Assembly: GCA_964601205.1 (NCBI GenBank) | Contig: CAZRML010000022.1 | Location: 1 to 32,684 of the forward strand | DNA: 32,684 nt | Source of the DNA: JAQVEM01 sp964601205 | GTDB taxonomy: Bacteria; Actinomycetota; Humimicrobiia; Humimicrobiales; Humimicrobiaceae | Reading direction: 5' to 3' | Shown: positions 17,000 through 25,526 of the stretch, in pieces | How positions within the stretch are numbered: the stretch's first letter is position 1 | Layout: every line of letters starts with the position of its first letter | Position numbers and translations under genes: made by a program | The notes under the pieces: generated by a model | What the model saw: the letters and a program-made list of their open reading frames with translations, nothing else | The model's database searches: none | Told to the model about the DNA's origin: nothing

Positions 17000-17008
17000 A
17001 TTATATCA
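17000..17008 (-). promoter_or_regulatory. Extended -10 promoter upstream of mcsA
   Basis: The minus strand carries TGATATAAT, a perfect -10 (17000-17005) with the TGn extension (17006-17008), about 62 bp upstream of the mcsA start. The -35 at 17-bp spacing is poor (TTTATT). No CtsR heptad repeat (GGTCAAA) or CIRCE element is seen around it. It could give mcsA-mcsB-clpC their own transcription. Confidence 0.45.
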
Positions 17009-17059
17009 TCTTTTTTTTAAGAATAAACTTGAATCAGTCAAATTAAATTATTAATTTGC

Positions 17060-18643
17060 TTATTCTTGCTCCGGTCTCAAAAGGGGAAAAAGAATTACAT
17101 CTCTTATGGAATCGCTGCCCGTCAGTAACATAACGAGCCTGTCAATTCCAATTCCCTCTCCGCCTGTGGGTGGCATTCCATATTCAAGGGCTTTTAAAAA
17201 ATCTATATCAATTTTACCAGTAATTCTTTCTTCTTCAAACTTGCTCTTTATCTGGTTTTTAAATCTTTCCAGCTGTTCCGCAGGGTCAATCAGCTCTGAG
17301 AACGCATTGGCAATTTCTTCTCCTCCAATAAATAGCTCAAATCTTTCAGTTAAATTTTCATTTTCGGGATGTCTTTTTGCCAGGGGAGATATTTCTATTG
17401 GATAATCTTTTATAAAAGTGGGCTGGACAAGTTTAGGCTCAACCAGAGACTCAAATATCTCATTTATAATCTTACCCCTGCCCGCATCCCCATCAATTTC
17501 TATATTAAAATTCTTTGCTATTGATAATAATTCTTTACTTGTGTTGTCAAAACTTACTCTGACCCCGCCAACTTTATGAATTGCTTCAATCATGGTTAGC
17601 TTCTCCCAATCTCCACCAAGATTAATCTCGTTACCCCTGTAATTTGCGGTTAACTTACCCGTTGCCTTTTTTGAAATAAATTTTACAAGTTCTTCTGTTA
17701 ACTTCATCATATCATTGTAATCAGCATACGCCTGATAAAACTCCAGCATGGTAAACTCCGGATTGTGCCTGTAAGATATTCCTTCATTCCTAAAATTTCT
17801 GTTAATTTCAAAAACTTTCTCAAATCCACCTATAATCAGCCTTTTTAAATATAATTCAGGAGCAATTCTTAAATACAGGTCTATATCCAGCGCATTATGA
17901 TGGGTTATAAAGGGCTTTGCTGCAGCCCCTCCCGGAATTAATTGAAGCATGGGTGTTTCAACTTCCTTAAAACCACGGCCGTTCAAAAAATCTCTAATGG
18001 AATCTATTATCTTGATTCTTGTCAGAAACACTTCCCTGACTTCCGGATTCATGATAAAGTCCAGATATCTCTGTCTGTATCTTAACTCCTTATCCTTTAA
18101 GCCGTGCCATTTTTCGGGAAGAACCCTTATAGCCTTGCTCAACAGCCTGAACCCTGCTACATTTATAGAAAGTTCACCGGTGTGGGTCACAAAAACATTT
18201 CCTTCTACCCCTATCCAGTCACCAATATCAAGATTCAAAAATTCTTCGTAACCTTCTTTTCCGACTTCTTTCAGGCTAACATATAATTGAATTTTTCCTG
18301 TAAAGTCTTTTATATCAGCGAAAGTAGCCTTTCCATGCTTTCTAAAGCTCATAAGTCTTCCTGCTATTTTAAAAACAGCGTCATCCTTTTCACCCTTTAA
18401 AAGGCTACTGTATTTCGTTTTTACATCTATTATGTCTCTATCTTTTTCAAATCCTGCCGCATAAATATTTTTACCTTCTTCTCTTAAAGACTTTACCTTC
18501 TCAAGCTTCTTTTCCAGAGCCTCTGCCAGCGGCTTTTCAAAATCCATTAAATATTTGCTTTCCGAAGAAAGAAGTTCACCGGTTTTATCACTGCTTATAT
18601 CCAGTACATCGCCTGTTTTATTTTTATCATCATTTTTTTTCAT
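17060..18643 (-). CDS. lysS: Lysyl-tRNA synthetase, class II
   Basis: Charges tRNA-Lys. About 527 residues. It has an N-terminal OB-fold anticodon-binding domain (RLMSFRKHGKATFADIKDFTGKIQLYV) and a class II catalytic core with motif 2 FRNEGISYRHNPEFTMLEFYQAYADY and motif 3 GEGIGIDRLVMLLTGSDSIRDVILFPLLRPE. The first 32 residues are extra, polar and rich in Lys, Asp and Ser. An in-frame ATG at codon 33 (MDFEKPLAEALEKKLEKV) would give a more usual length, but neither start has a strong ribosome site, so the start is uncertain. It follows greA by 34 bp. In Bacillus lysS also lies ahead of the mcsA-clpC cluster. Confidence 0.95.
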   Translation of the reverse strand: MKKNDDKNKTGDVLDISSDKTGELLSSESKYLMDFEKPLAEALEKKLEKVKSLREEGKNIYAAGFEKDRDIIDVKTKYSSLLKGEKDDAVFKIAGRLMSFRKHGKATFADIKDFTGKIQLYVSLKEVGKEGYEEFLNLDIGDWIGVEGNVFVTHTGELSINVAGFRLLSKAIRVLPEKWHGLKDKELRYRQRYLDFIMNPEVREVFLTRIKIIDSIRDFLNGRGFKEVETPMLQLIPGGAAAKPFITHHNALDIDLYLRIAPELYLKRLIIGGFEKVFEINRNFRNEGISYRHNPEFTMLEFYQAYADYNDMMKLTEELVKFISKKATGKLTANYRGNEINLGGDWEKLTMIEAIHKVGGVRVSFDNTSKELLSIAKNFNIEIDGDAGRGKIINEIFESLVEPKLVQPTFIKDYPIEISPLAKRHPENENLTERFELFIGGEEIANAFSELIDPAEQLERFKNQIKSKFEEERITGKIDIDFLKALEYGMPPTGGEGIGIDRLVMLLTGSDSIRDVILFPLLRPEQE

Positions 18644-18677
18644 AGTTAAACCAGAATAAATTATGGCCCTTTAATTT

Positions 18678-19145
18678 TTATTTAATCTCTATTACTTTCA
18701 GCCTCTTGGTTTCATCCGGAGTTTTAACCATTACTTCATCTCCTGCTTTTCTGTTAAGCAGGGCTCTTCCCATGGGTGATTCATCTGAAATTTTGTTTTT
18801 TTCCGGGTCAGATTCTATAGAGCTGACTATTCTAAACTCTTTATCCCTTTTTTTGGCCATATCCCTTACCACTACAACTGAACCCAGCCCAACTACTTCT
18901 TTGCTCTTTTTACTTTCAATAATCACATAATTGCTAAGAATTTCATTTATCTGCTCTATTCTTCCCTCTATAAAAGCCTGCTCATTTTTAGCATATTCAT
19001 ATTCTGAATTCTCGGTTAGATCTCCTCCTGAATTCTTGGCTTCTTTTAATCTTGTTGCTATCTCTTTACGCTTGACATTAATGAGATTTTCCCTCTCACC
19101 AAGCAACTCTTCGTATCCTTCTTTTGTTAGGCGATACTCTTTCAT
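18678..19145 (-). CDS. greA: Transcription elongation factor GreA
   Basis: Rescues backtracked RNA polymerase by stimulating transcript cleavage. At 155 residues it is standard length. The N-terminal antiparallel coiled coil carries the acidic tip in GGDLTENSEYEYAKNEQAF. The C-terminal FKBP-like domain includes SPMGRALLNRKAGDEV, the GreA C-terminal signature. The start has GGAGG 9 nt upstream. It is the first gene after a perfect-consensus promoter, with a leader of about 90 nt, and probably heads the transcript that runs on through lysS. Confidence 0.97.
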   Translation of the reverse strand: MKEYRLTKEGYEELLGERENLINVKRKEIATRLKEAKNSGGDLTENSEYEYAKNEQAFIEGRIEQINEILSNYVIIESKKSKEVVGLGSVVVVRDMAKKRDKEFRIVSSIESDPEKNKISDESPMGRALLNRKAGDEVMVKTPDETKRLKVIEIK

Positions 19146-19242
19146 AAGCCGATTCCTCCGATTTCTGAACTTCTATTAATAATTCATTAATATTTTTTTT
19201 CCAGTACTGAGGTTATTAATAAATCACTTATTTAATTGAGGT

Positions 19243-19271
19243 ATTATATGGTATGATATATGAGATGTCAA
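19243..19271 (-). promoter_or_regulatory. Perfect-consensus sigma-70 promoter for greA-lysS operon
   Basis: On the minus strand TTGACA (19266-19271) and TATAAT (19243-19248) are separated by exactly 17 bp, matching the vegetative consensus at all twelve positions. It lies just after the pstB stop codon. The predicted start near 19236 gives a leader of about 90 nt for greA. All genes from greA to cysS are on this strand with gaps under about 125 bp, so it may drive a transcript of up to about 12.7 kb. Confidence 0.85.
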
Positions 19272-19285
19272 AAGCAAAAAATTAA

Positions 19286-20068
19286 CTAACCGAATCTCCC
19301 GGTTATATAATCCTCTGTCCTTTTATCGCCGGGGTTTGTAAATATCCTGTTTGTATCGTCATATTCAATCAACGTTGCCGGCTCCCCAATTTTTTCTGTA
19401 AGAAAAAACGCCGCCTTCTGTGAAACTCTTGCAGCCTGCTGCATGTTATGGGTCACTATTATTATAGTATAATTTTCCTTGAGCTCATCTATCAGATCCT
19501 CTATTTTCTGAGTAGAGATGGGATCCAGCGCTGATGCAGGTTCGTCCATTAATATTATTTCAGGATTTACAGCAAGTAGCCTGGCGATACACAATCTCTG
19601 CTGCTGGCCCCCTGATAGGTCAAGAGCATTTGAATTTAACTTGTGCTTTACTTCATCCCAGAGGGCAGCCCTTTTTAAACTATTCTCTACAATCGAATCA
19701 AGCTGATCTCTCCTGTATCTTTTATGTAATCGCGGGCCATAAACTATATTCTCGTAAATAGTTTTTGGAAAGGGATTCGGTCTCTGAAAAACCATTCCTA
19801 TTCTTTTTCTTAATTCTACAACATCAATATTATCTTTATATATATCAACACCATCAATTTTTATCTCACCTTCCACCCTGGTATTGGGCAGTAATTCGTT
19901 CATCCGGTTAAATGTTCTCAGGAAAGTAGATTTCCCGCATCCTGAAGGACCTATTATAGCAGTTATGGCATTCTTCTTTATGTCCATATCAATATCCGCC
20001 AGCACTTTTATGGTGCCATAATAAAATCCATAATCTCTTATTCTTATTTTTATTCCATTTTCTTTCAT
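19286..20068 (-). CDS. pstB: Phosphate ABC transporter ATP-binding protein PstB
   Basis: The ATPase of the high-affinity phosphate importer. The 260-residue protein has Walker A GPSGCGKST near 40-48, the PstB hallmark FNRMNELLPNTRVEGEI, Q-loop VFQRPNPFPKTIYENIVYGPRLH, signature LSGGQQQRLCIARLLAVNPE, Walker B IILMDEPASALDP and switch THNMQQAARVS. Most of these are specific to PstB among ABC ATPases. No pstS, pstC, pstA or phoU is adjacent, so its partners must be encoded elsewhere or the gene is an orphan. Ribosome site weak. The 160-bp upstream gap holds 11-bp repeats that look like a Pho box. Confidence 0.95.
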   Translation of the reverse strand: MKENGIKIRIRDYGFYYGTIKVLADIDMDIKKNAITAIIGPSGCGKSTFLRTFNRMNELLPNTRVEGEIKIDGVDIYKDNIDVVELRKRIGMVFQRPNPFPKTIYENIVYGPRLHKRYRRDQLDSIVENSLKRAALWDEVKHKLNSNALDLSGGQQQRLCIARLLAVNPEIILMDEPASALDPISTQKIEDLIDELKENYTIIIVTHNMQQAARVSQKAAFFLTEKIGEPATLIEYDDTNRIFTNPGDKRTEDYITGRFG

Positions 20069-20137
20069 TAATTCAACACCGGGATTTGTGTAATATTTTA
20101 AACATAAAAATTATTCTAAATCTTTAAATCAAGCGGA

Positions 20138-20211
20138 ATGATAGCAGAAATCTTTAAAATAATTAACCATAAGGTAATAATTTTAATAAAACTTTAATAA
20201 TTCAATGACAG
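20138..20211 (-). promoter_or_regulatory. Candidate Pho-box repeats and -10 upstream of pstB
   Basis: On the minus strand three consecutive 11-mers lie at 20179-20211: CTGTCATTGAA, TTATTAAAGTT, TTATTAAAATT. The 11-bp period and the T-rich half sites are like those bound by PhoP/PhoB-type regulators. About 35 bp further on is TGCTATCAT, an extended -10 (20138-20146). A phosphate-starvation promoter for pstB is a reasonable inference, but AT-rich DNA easily yields such repeats. Confidence 0.35.
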
Positions 20212-20227
20212 ATTAATTCAGTCAGTA

Positions 20228-20689
20228 CTACTTTTCTAATCCTGTTTTATATTCCTTTAACTTCTCTTCCAGGTCATTATACTTAAGGGCAAGTATTTGA
20301 ACAGCCATAATTGCCGCATTTTCCGCACCATCTATAGCCATACATGCTACAGGAACCCCTGGCGGCATCTGCACTATGGACAAAAGTGAATCCAGCCCTC
20401 CGGGACCCTGCGTTTTAACCGGTACGCCTATCACGGGGACTGTAGTATAAGATGCAATTATACCGGGAAGATGAGCCGCTTTCCCGGCCCCTGCGATTAT
20501 TACCTCTATACCATTATCTTTTGCGTTCCTGGCGAACTCTCTTGTTTTTTCAGGCGTCCTGTGAGCCGATATCACGCTCACCTCATACTCTACTCCAAAT
20601 TCCTTCAAAATATCCAGTGCTTTCTTCATCACACTCTCATCTGAAGCGCTTCCCATAACCACTGCAACTTTTTTGTCATAAGCAGCCAT
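20228..20689 (-). CDS. purE: N5-carboxyaminoimidazole ribonucleotide mutase (PurE)
   Basis: Purine-synthesis enzyme that converts N5-CAIR to CAIR (class I) in the cytoplasm. At 153 residues it is normal for a single-domain PurE. Signatures are VVMGSASDESVMKKALDILKEFG, ISAHRTPEK (catalytic His), and AGAGKAAHLPGIIAS, where Lys replaces the Gly usual in AGAGGAAHLPG. The segment PVIGVPVKTQGPGGLDSLLSIVQMPPGVPVA follows. No purK is adjacent, so the source of N5-CAIR is not visible here. The ATG shares one base with the purD stop (TAATG) and has AGGAGTGG upstream, so it is translationally coupled to purD. Confidence 0.96.
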   Translation of the reverse strand: MAAYDKKVAVVMGSASDESVMKKALDILKEFGVEYEVSVISAHRTPEKTREFARNAKDNGIEVIIAGAGKAAHLPGIIASYTTVPVIGVPVKTQGPGGLDSLLSIVQMPPGVPVACMAIDGAENAAIMAVQILALKYNDLEEKLKEYKTGLEK

Positions 20690-21978
20690 TATCCACTCCT
20701 TTCAGCTCTTAACGCAATATCTTTTCTGTACTGAATCCCTCTAAATCTTATTTTTTCCATTGCCCTGTATACTTTCTTTCTTGCTTCCTTAAAAGTTTCA
20801 CCCTTAGAAACAACGCCCAGAACTCTTCCACCATTTGTTACTACATTAGAATTTTCCATTTTTGTACCGGCATGAAATACAACTGGATCACCGTCATTTT
20901 CAAAATCGTCCAGTCCCTTTATAATATCTCCTGAAGATGAGCTCTCCGGATATCCCTCAGATGCAGCCACCACACAGACACATTTATCTTTATCCCATCC
21001 AAGTTCTTCCCTTTTTAAATTACCCTCCGCACATTCCAGAAGCACGGGAAGCAAATCATCTTCTAATCTTGGAAGTATAACCTGCGTTTCGGGGTCTCCA
21101 AACCTGCAATTATATTCCAGAAGATAGGGTTTACCTTTACTTATCATAATTCCAGCATAAAGAACCCCCTTATACCTTATGCCTTCCTTTATCATTGCCT
21201 CGAATGAAGGAAAAACAATTTCATCCAGAATCTGCCTGTAAGTTTTATCATCAACTGCTGGTACCGGACTGTAGCTTCCCATTCCTCCTGTATTTTTGCC
21301 CCTGTCATTATCAAAAATCCTCTTATAATCCTGGGCCGGAGCCATGGGTATTATTTTTTTACCGTCACAAATACTCAATACGGATACTTCGTAACCATCC
21401 AGGAATTCTTCAACTATAACCCTGCTTCCCGAAACACCGAACTTATCTTTCACCAGGCAATCTTTTAAAGCTTCAAGAGCCTGTTCCCTGCCGCCTGCTA
21501 TAATAACCCCTTTTCCGGCTGCCAGCCCGTCAGCTTTTATAACCAGGGGGAATTCATTCCTGCTTTTTATATAGTCCACTGCCCGGTCGTAATCCTCCCT
21601 TTCAAAAACAACACCCTGCGGGGTCGGTATATTATTTCTTTTGAGAAATTCCCTGGTAAATACTTTGCTGCCCTCTATGGCAGCAGCCTTTTTATCGGGG
21701 CCAAAAATTTTACAACCCCTCTCATTAAAATAATCTACAATTCCATCTACCAGCGGAGCTTCCGGCCCTACTACAGTCAGGTCGATACCTTTATTTTTAA
21801 CAAGTTCTACGAGTTCATTAAAGTTATCTCTGGATACATCCATATTGATGCATTCAGCAATCCCGGCTATTCCGGCATTACCCGGTACTGCATATATCTT
21901 ATCTGCAAGCTGGCTTTTTGAGATTTTCCATATCAGGCAGTGTTCCCTGCCGCCACTGCCTATTACCAGTATATTCAA
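20689..21978 (-). CDS. purD: Phosphoribosylamine-glycine ligase (GARS)
   Basis: ATP-grasp enzyme joining phosphoribosylamine and glycine, the second step of purine synthesis. The 429-residue protein has the N-domain start NILVIGSGGREHCLIWKI, ATP-grasp motifs PLVIKADGLAAGKGVIIA and VIVEEFLDGYEVSVLSICDG, and the substrate loop KNTGGMGSYSPVPAV. The catalytic/metal region is LLEYNCRFGDPETQVILPRL, and the C-terminal domain ends in GRVLGVVSKG. The start is TTG with AAGGAA about 5 nt upstream. It lies between purA and purE. Confidence 0.97.
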   Translation of the reverse strand: MNILVIGSGGREHCLIWKISKSQLADKIYAVPGNAGIAGIAECINMDVSRDNFNELVELVKNKGIDLTVVGPEAPLVDGIVDYFNERGCKIFGPDKKAAAIEGSKVFTREFLKRNNIPTPQGVVFEREDYDRAVDYIKSRNEFPLVIKADGLAAGKGVIIAGGREQALEALKDCLVKDKFGVSGSRVIVEEFLDGYEVSVLSICDGKKIIPMAPAQDYKRIFDNDRGKNTGGMGSYSPVPAVDDKTYRQILDEIVFPSFEAMIKEGIRYKGVLYAGIMISKGKPYLLEYNCRFGDPETQVILPRLEDDLLPVLLECAEGNLKREELGWDKDKCVCVVAASEGYPESSSSGDIIKGLDDFENDGDPVVFHAGTKMENSNVVTNGGRVLGVVSKGETFKEARKKVYRAMEKIRFRGIQYRKDIALRAERSG

Positions 21979-22000
21979 TTTATTTCCTTAAATAAAATTA

Positions 22001-23329
22001 TCAAACTATAAGAGTTGATCTTTTGCCCTGACTGAACAATCTATCTCTTAAAACATTATCTTTTACAATTATCCTGTTTCTCTCTGCACCAACACTTATC
22101 ATTGAGACCGGAATTCTGAGAATTTTTTCAATATTCCCTACATAATTACGCGCTTCTGCAGGAAGGTCTTCATAATTTCTCACTTCACTTATATCGTTAT
22201 CCCAGCCTTTAAATTCCTCATACACGGGCTCGCATTTATGTAATATTGTCTGGTGACCGGGCATTTCCCTGTAAATTTTATCTTTATACTTATAAGCGGT
22301 GCATATTTTTATTTTTTTAAGTCCGCTCAAAACATCCAGCTTTGTCAGGGTAATACTGTCAAAAGTATTTACCATATTTGAATATTTTAACATAACCGCA
22401 TCCAGCCACCCGCACCTTCGCGACCGGCCGGTGGTGGTGCCGTATTCGTTACCTTTCTGTCTGAGGTATTGCCCTGTTTTTCCATTTTCTTCAGTCGGGA
22501 AAGGGCCCGAACCCACTCTTGTTGTGTAGGACTTGACCACACCGATTATTTCATCCAGCCTGCAGGGGCCAACGCCGGCTCCGACACAAATACCTCCGGC
22601 AATAGTTGAAGATGAGGTTACATAGGGGTAGGTTCCATGGTCAATATCCAGCATAGTTCCCTGGGCACCCTCAAATAGAACCCTCTTATTTTCTTCAAGG
22701 GCCCTGCTTATTAAAGAAGTCGTATCCACTATATATTTATTGATTCGCTCGGCGTATTTTTTGTATTGATTAAAAACTACATCCGGGTCAAGCGGTTCCA
22801 GGTTATAGATTTTTTCAATTATAGCATTATTTAACTTCAGTGACTCCTCCAGCTTGGTTCTGAATATTTTTAAATCCTGCAGATCCTGGGCTCTTATGCC
22901 CGTTCTCAGAGCCTTATCCGCATACGCGGGACCGATACCCTTTCGGGTTGTTCCTATGCTGGACTTACCCAGTCTGTGTTCAGCCGCTTTATCCAGAATT
23001 ATATGATGGGGCATAACCAGATGAGCATTGCAGCTTATCTTTAAATTATCAGTATTTACTCCCTTGCTCTCAAGGCTGTCCAGCTCCTCTATTAAAACTT
23101 CCGGATTCAGCACCACCCCATTTCCAATAACACATTTAACTTCAGGATACAAAATTCCTGATGGGATTAAATGAAGTTTAAACTGGTCGTTTCCTTTCAC
23201 AACCGTATGCCCTGCGTTATTACCACCCTGAAACCTTACAACCATATCAACACGACCTGAAAGCAGGTCTACAATCCTGCCCTTTCCTTCATCACCCCAC
23301 TGCGCTCCTACAATAGCTATACTTGACAT
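22001..23329 (-). CDS. purA: Adenylosuccinate synthetase
   Basis: GTP-dependent enzyme that converts IMP and aspartate to adenylosuccinate, the first committed step to AMP. About 442 residues. The GDEGKG P-loop is in IAIVGAQWGDEGKGRIVDLL, followed by FQGGNNAGHTVV with the catalytic His, IGTTRKGIGPAYADKALRTGIR, FEGAQGTMLDIDHGTYPYVTSSS and the GTP-base region near TKLDVLSG. I place the start at the ATG at 23329, because AGGAG lies 8 nt upstream. An in-frame GTG at 23338 overlaps that ribosome site and cannot use it. The gene begins one base after the dnaB stop, so coupling is likely. Order dnaB-purA is seen in several Bacillota. Confidence 0.97.
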   Translation of the reverse strand: MSSIAIVGAQWGDEGKGRIVDLLSGRVDMVVRFQGGNNAGHTVVKGNDQFKLHLIPSGILYPEVKCVIGNGVVLNPEVLIEELDSLESKGVNTDNLKISCNAHLVMPHHIILDKAAEHRLGKSSIGTTRKGIGPAYADKALRTGIRAQDLQDLKIFRTKLEESLKLNNAIIEKIYNLEPLDPDVVFNQYKKYAERINKYIVDTTSLISRALEENKRVLFEGAQGTMLDIDHGTYPYVTSSSTIAGGICVGAGVGPCRLDEIIGVVKSYTTRVGSGPFPTEENGKTGQYLRQKGNEYGTTTGRSRRCGWLDAVMLKYSNMVNTFDSITLTKLDVLSGLKKIKICTAYKYKDKIYREMPGHQTILHKCEPVYEEFKGWDNDISEVRNYEDLPAEARNYVGNIEKILRIPVSMISVGAERNRIIVKDNVLRDRLFSQGKRSTLIV

Positions 23330-23330
23330 T

Positions 23331-24743
23331 TCATTCACTCCTGTCCTCAGTCTGGTACGGTTTGCTTAAATTAGAAAATAAAGCAAAATCCTTATTAAAT
23401 TGCATATCCACTTTACCCGTGGGCCCGTTTCTGTGTTTGGCAACCATAATTTCAGCTTTTCCGGTGTGCTTGCTTTCATCCTGTTCATAATAATCATCCC
23501 TGTATATAAATGCAACCAGGTCAGCATCCTGCTCAATAGAACCGGACTCTCTTAAATCTGCAAGAATTGGCCTTTTTCTATCTCTTTTTTCTACTTCACG
23601 TGAAAGCTGCGATACCGCTATCACCGGTATATTTAATTCCTTGGCGATACCTTTAAGGTTCTGTGATATTTCTGTAATTTCCAGCACTTTGTTTCCCCTG
23701 TAATTTGAAGTAGACTGCATTAGCTGAAGATAATCAACAATTATCAATTTTACATCATTGGTACTTACCATCATACGGGCCCTGGCTCTCAGGTCCATTA
23801 CATTTAAAAAGGCTGTATCGTCAATATATATCTTACACTCTGACAGCCTCTCAACCGCTCTTGCCAGTCTCGCCCATTCGTCATCTTTTACTTTTCCCTT
23901 TCTCAGACTATGCAGATTAATTTTTGAATCAGCGCTCATCAATCTTAATGCGATTTGCTGCTTGGACATCTCCAGTGAAAAAATAGCCAGCGGGAGCTTT
24001 TCCTTAAGCGCTATATACCTCGCAATCCCCAGCACAAAGGAAGTTTTTCCCATTCCCGGTCTTGCCGCTATAACAACCAGGTCCGAGTTCTGAAAACCAG
24101 AAGTCAGCCGGTCGTAGTCTAAGTAACCTGAAGGTATGCCTGATATATCCGAACTGCCTTCATGCAATACTTCTACCAGCTCGTAAGCTTCAGAAACCAG
24201 GTCTTTCATTACTGCGCTTCTATCGCGCGCGCTTCCCCTGTTTAAATCCTTATATACCGAAAATATAAGCTGCTGGGCTCTGTCAACAGTCCCCTGCAAG
24301 TCTTCGGGAACCTCATATCCCATAGTCGCTATTTCGGTAGCTGCATAAATCAGATTCCGCAGAACCGAGTAGTCGCTTACAATTTTAGCATAATAACCTG
24401 CATTGGCAGCAAGAGGGATATTGCTTATAAGAGAGTGAATAAAAGTTTTACCCCCTATTTCATCCAGTAACCCTTTCTTTTTTAGATGTTCCGCCACAGT
24501 TATAGGGTCGGCAGGCTCCCCTTTTATATATAACTCTATTATTGCCTTAAAGATTTCCTGATTGGATTTCCTGTAAAAATCTTTTTCTGAAACCAGATCC
24601 ACCACTGATACTATAGCATCCTTTGAAATTAACATAGAACCCAGCAGGGATTCTTCAGCTTCTATGCTATAAGGCGGTATTCGCTCTAACTTGCTTGTAT
24701 CCAGGGGAGAAAGTTCCCTTTCTTTTCTAATTTGTTCTTGCAT
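23331..24743 (-). CDS. dnaB: Replicative DNA helicase DnaB
   Basis: Hexameric 5'-3' helicase of the replication fork (named DnaC in Bacillus). The 470-residue protein has the N-terminal primase-binding helical domain (IPPYSIEAEESLLGSMLI), a linker, and a RecA-like motor domain with Walker A AARPGMGKTSF near 226-236. Further motifs are the ASLEM-like segment AIFSLEMSKQQIALRLMS, Walker B KLIIVDYLQLM, and SQLSREVEKRDRKRPILADLRESGSIEQDAD. No intein is present. The ATG has no clear ribosome site, which is odd for a helicase gene, and a small hairpin lies between it and rplI. Confidence 0.97.
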   Translation of the reverse strand: MQEQIRKERELSPLDTSKLERIPPYSIEAEESLLGSMLISKDAIVSVVDLVSEKDFYRKSNQEIFKAIIELYIKGEPADPITVAEHLKKKGLLDEIGGKTFIHSLISNIPLAANAGYYAKIVSDYSVLRNLIYAATEIATMGYEVPEDLQGTVDRAQQLIFSVYKDLNRGSARDRSAVMKDLVSEAYELVEVLHEGSSDISGIPSGYLDYDRLTSGFQNSDLVVIAARPGMGKTSFVLGIARYIALKEKLPLAIFSLEMSKQQIALRLMSADSKINLHSLRKGKVKDDEWARLARAVERLSECKIYIDDTAFLNVMDLRARARMMVSTNDVKLIIVDYLQLMQSTSNYRGNKVLEITEISQNLKGIAKELNIPVIAVSQLSREVEKRDRKRPILADLRESGSIEQDADLVAFIYRDDYYEQDESKHTGKAEIMVAKHRNGPTGKVDMQFNKDFALFSNLSKPYQTEDRSE

Positions 24744-24762
24744 GAAATTTATTTATTTTAAA

Positions 24763-24781
24763 ATAAAAGCTCCGCTTTTTT
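24763..24781. terminator. Small hairpin between rplI and dnaB
   Basis: AAAAGC and GCTTTT flank the loop TCC, with A- and T-rich sides, overlapping the rplI stop codon. On the minus strand the stem is followed by TATTTTAAAATAAAT. It may act as a weak attenuator between the ribosomal and replication genes. The stem is short, so this is tentative. Confidence 0.3.
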
Positions 24782-25469
24782 ATTCTGATTCCTTCTTTGT
24801 TTTATCTGAATCCTTACCGGCCTTTTTATCCGGAACCTCTTTATACTTATCTATTGCCCTGCCCTTCTCAGCTTTTCCCTTTTTTGACTTTTCCATTACT
24901 GCATCTGGTTTACTTTCTTCATCTTCTGGCGCTTTTCCGGGTTTTTCTTTTTCCACTTTTTCTTCTTCTTCTTTTTCTTTCTCTTTCTGTGCTTTATACT
25001 CTTCAATCAACTGTTTTGATTCTTTATCCGGCTCTACTTTTACCTTTACTGAAGTTTTTATTTCCCTGTACAATTTTAAGTCTATATCGTATTCTCCCAG
25101 TTCCTTTATATGCTCCTGCAGATCCACTTTCTTTCTGTCTATTTCTATTTTTCTTTCTTCAAGAATCTTCTGGGCAATGTCTTTACTGGTTATTGAACCA
25201 TAAAGTTTACCTTCTTCACCGGTTTTAACCACAAAGGTAATTTCAAGTTCACTAAGCTTTCCGGCAAGCTCCTCTGCCTCTTTTATGTTTCTTGCCTCAA
25301 CTTTCAGAGCTGCCTGTTTTACAAGCTTCATTTGATTTAAATTACCTCTGGTGAAAGGAACCGCAAGACCATTGGGTATCAGATAATTATTCGCGTACCC
25401 TGATTTTACTTCCACTTCATCCCCGATATCCCCGAGCTTCTCATGATATTTAGTAAGTATTACCTTCAA
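24780..25469 (-). CDS. rplI: Ribosomal protein L9 with long charged C-terminal tail
   Basis: Large-subunit protein L9. Residues 1-150 are a normal L9: N-domain MKVILTKYHEKLGDIGDEVEVKSGYANNYLIPNGLAVP, a long helix, and a C-domain with GSITSKDIAQKI and DLQEHIKELGEYDIDLKLY. About 75 further residues follow, almost all Lys, Glu, Asp, Pro and Ala, starting near EEYKAQKEKEKEEEEKVEKEK and ending DKTKKESE. The whole is 229 residues against about 148 usual. The tail looks disordered or coiled. The start is TTG with AGGAGG 5 nt upstream. A plus-strand open frame over the tail is a by-product of its biased composition. Confidence 0.95.
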   Translation of the reverse strand: MKVILTKYHEKLGDIGDEVEVKSGYANNYLIPNGLAVPFTRGNLNQMKLVKQAALKVEARNIKEAEELAGKLSELEITFVVKTGEEGKLYGSITSKDIAQKILEERKIEIDRKKVDLQEHIKELGEYDIDLKLYREIKTSVKVKVEPDKESKQLIEEYKAQKEKEKEEEEKVEKEKPGKAPEDEESKPDAVMEKSKKGKAEKGRAIDKYKEVPDKKAGKDSDKTKKESE

Positions 25470-25526
25470 ATTTTCCTCCTATCCTTTCTCCTTATCTCTG
25501 CTCCTGTATTCAAATTAAAAATTATG

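Noticed and set aside
16939..17059. CtsR or CIRCE heat-shock operator upstream of mcsA
   Set aside because: No GGTCAAA-type heptad repeat and no CIRCE inverted repeat found on either strand.
23330..23338. GTG start for purA at 23338
   Set aside because: It overlaps the AGGAG site used by the ATG at 23329 and so has no ribosome site of its own.
24691..25228. Long plus-strand open frames opposite rplI
   Set aside because: They mirror the Lys/Glu-rich L9 tail and produce Ser/Phe/Leu-rich translations with no ribosome site; the minus-strand L9 is clearly the gene.
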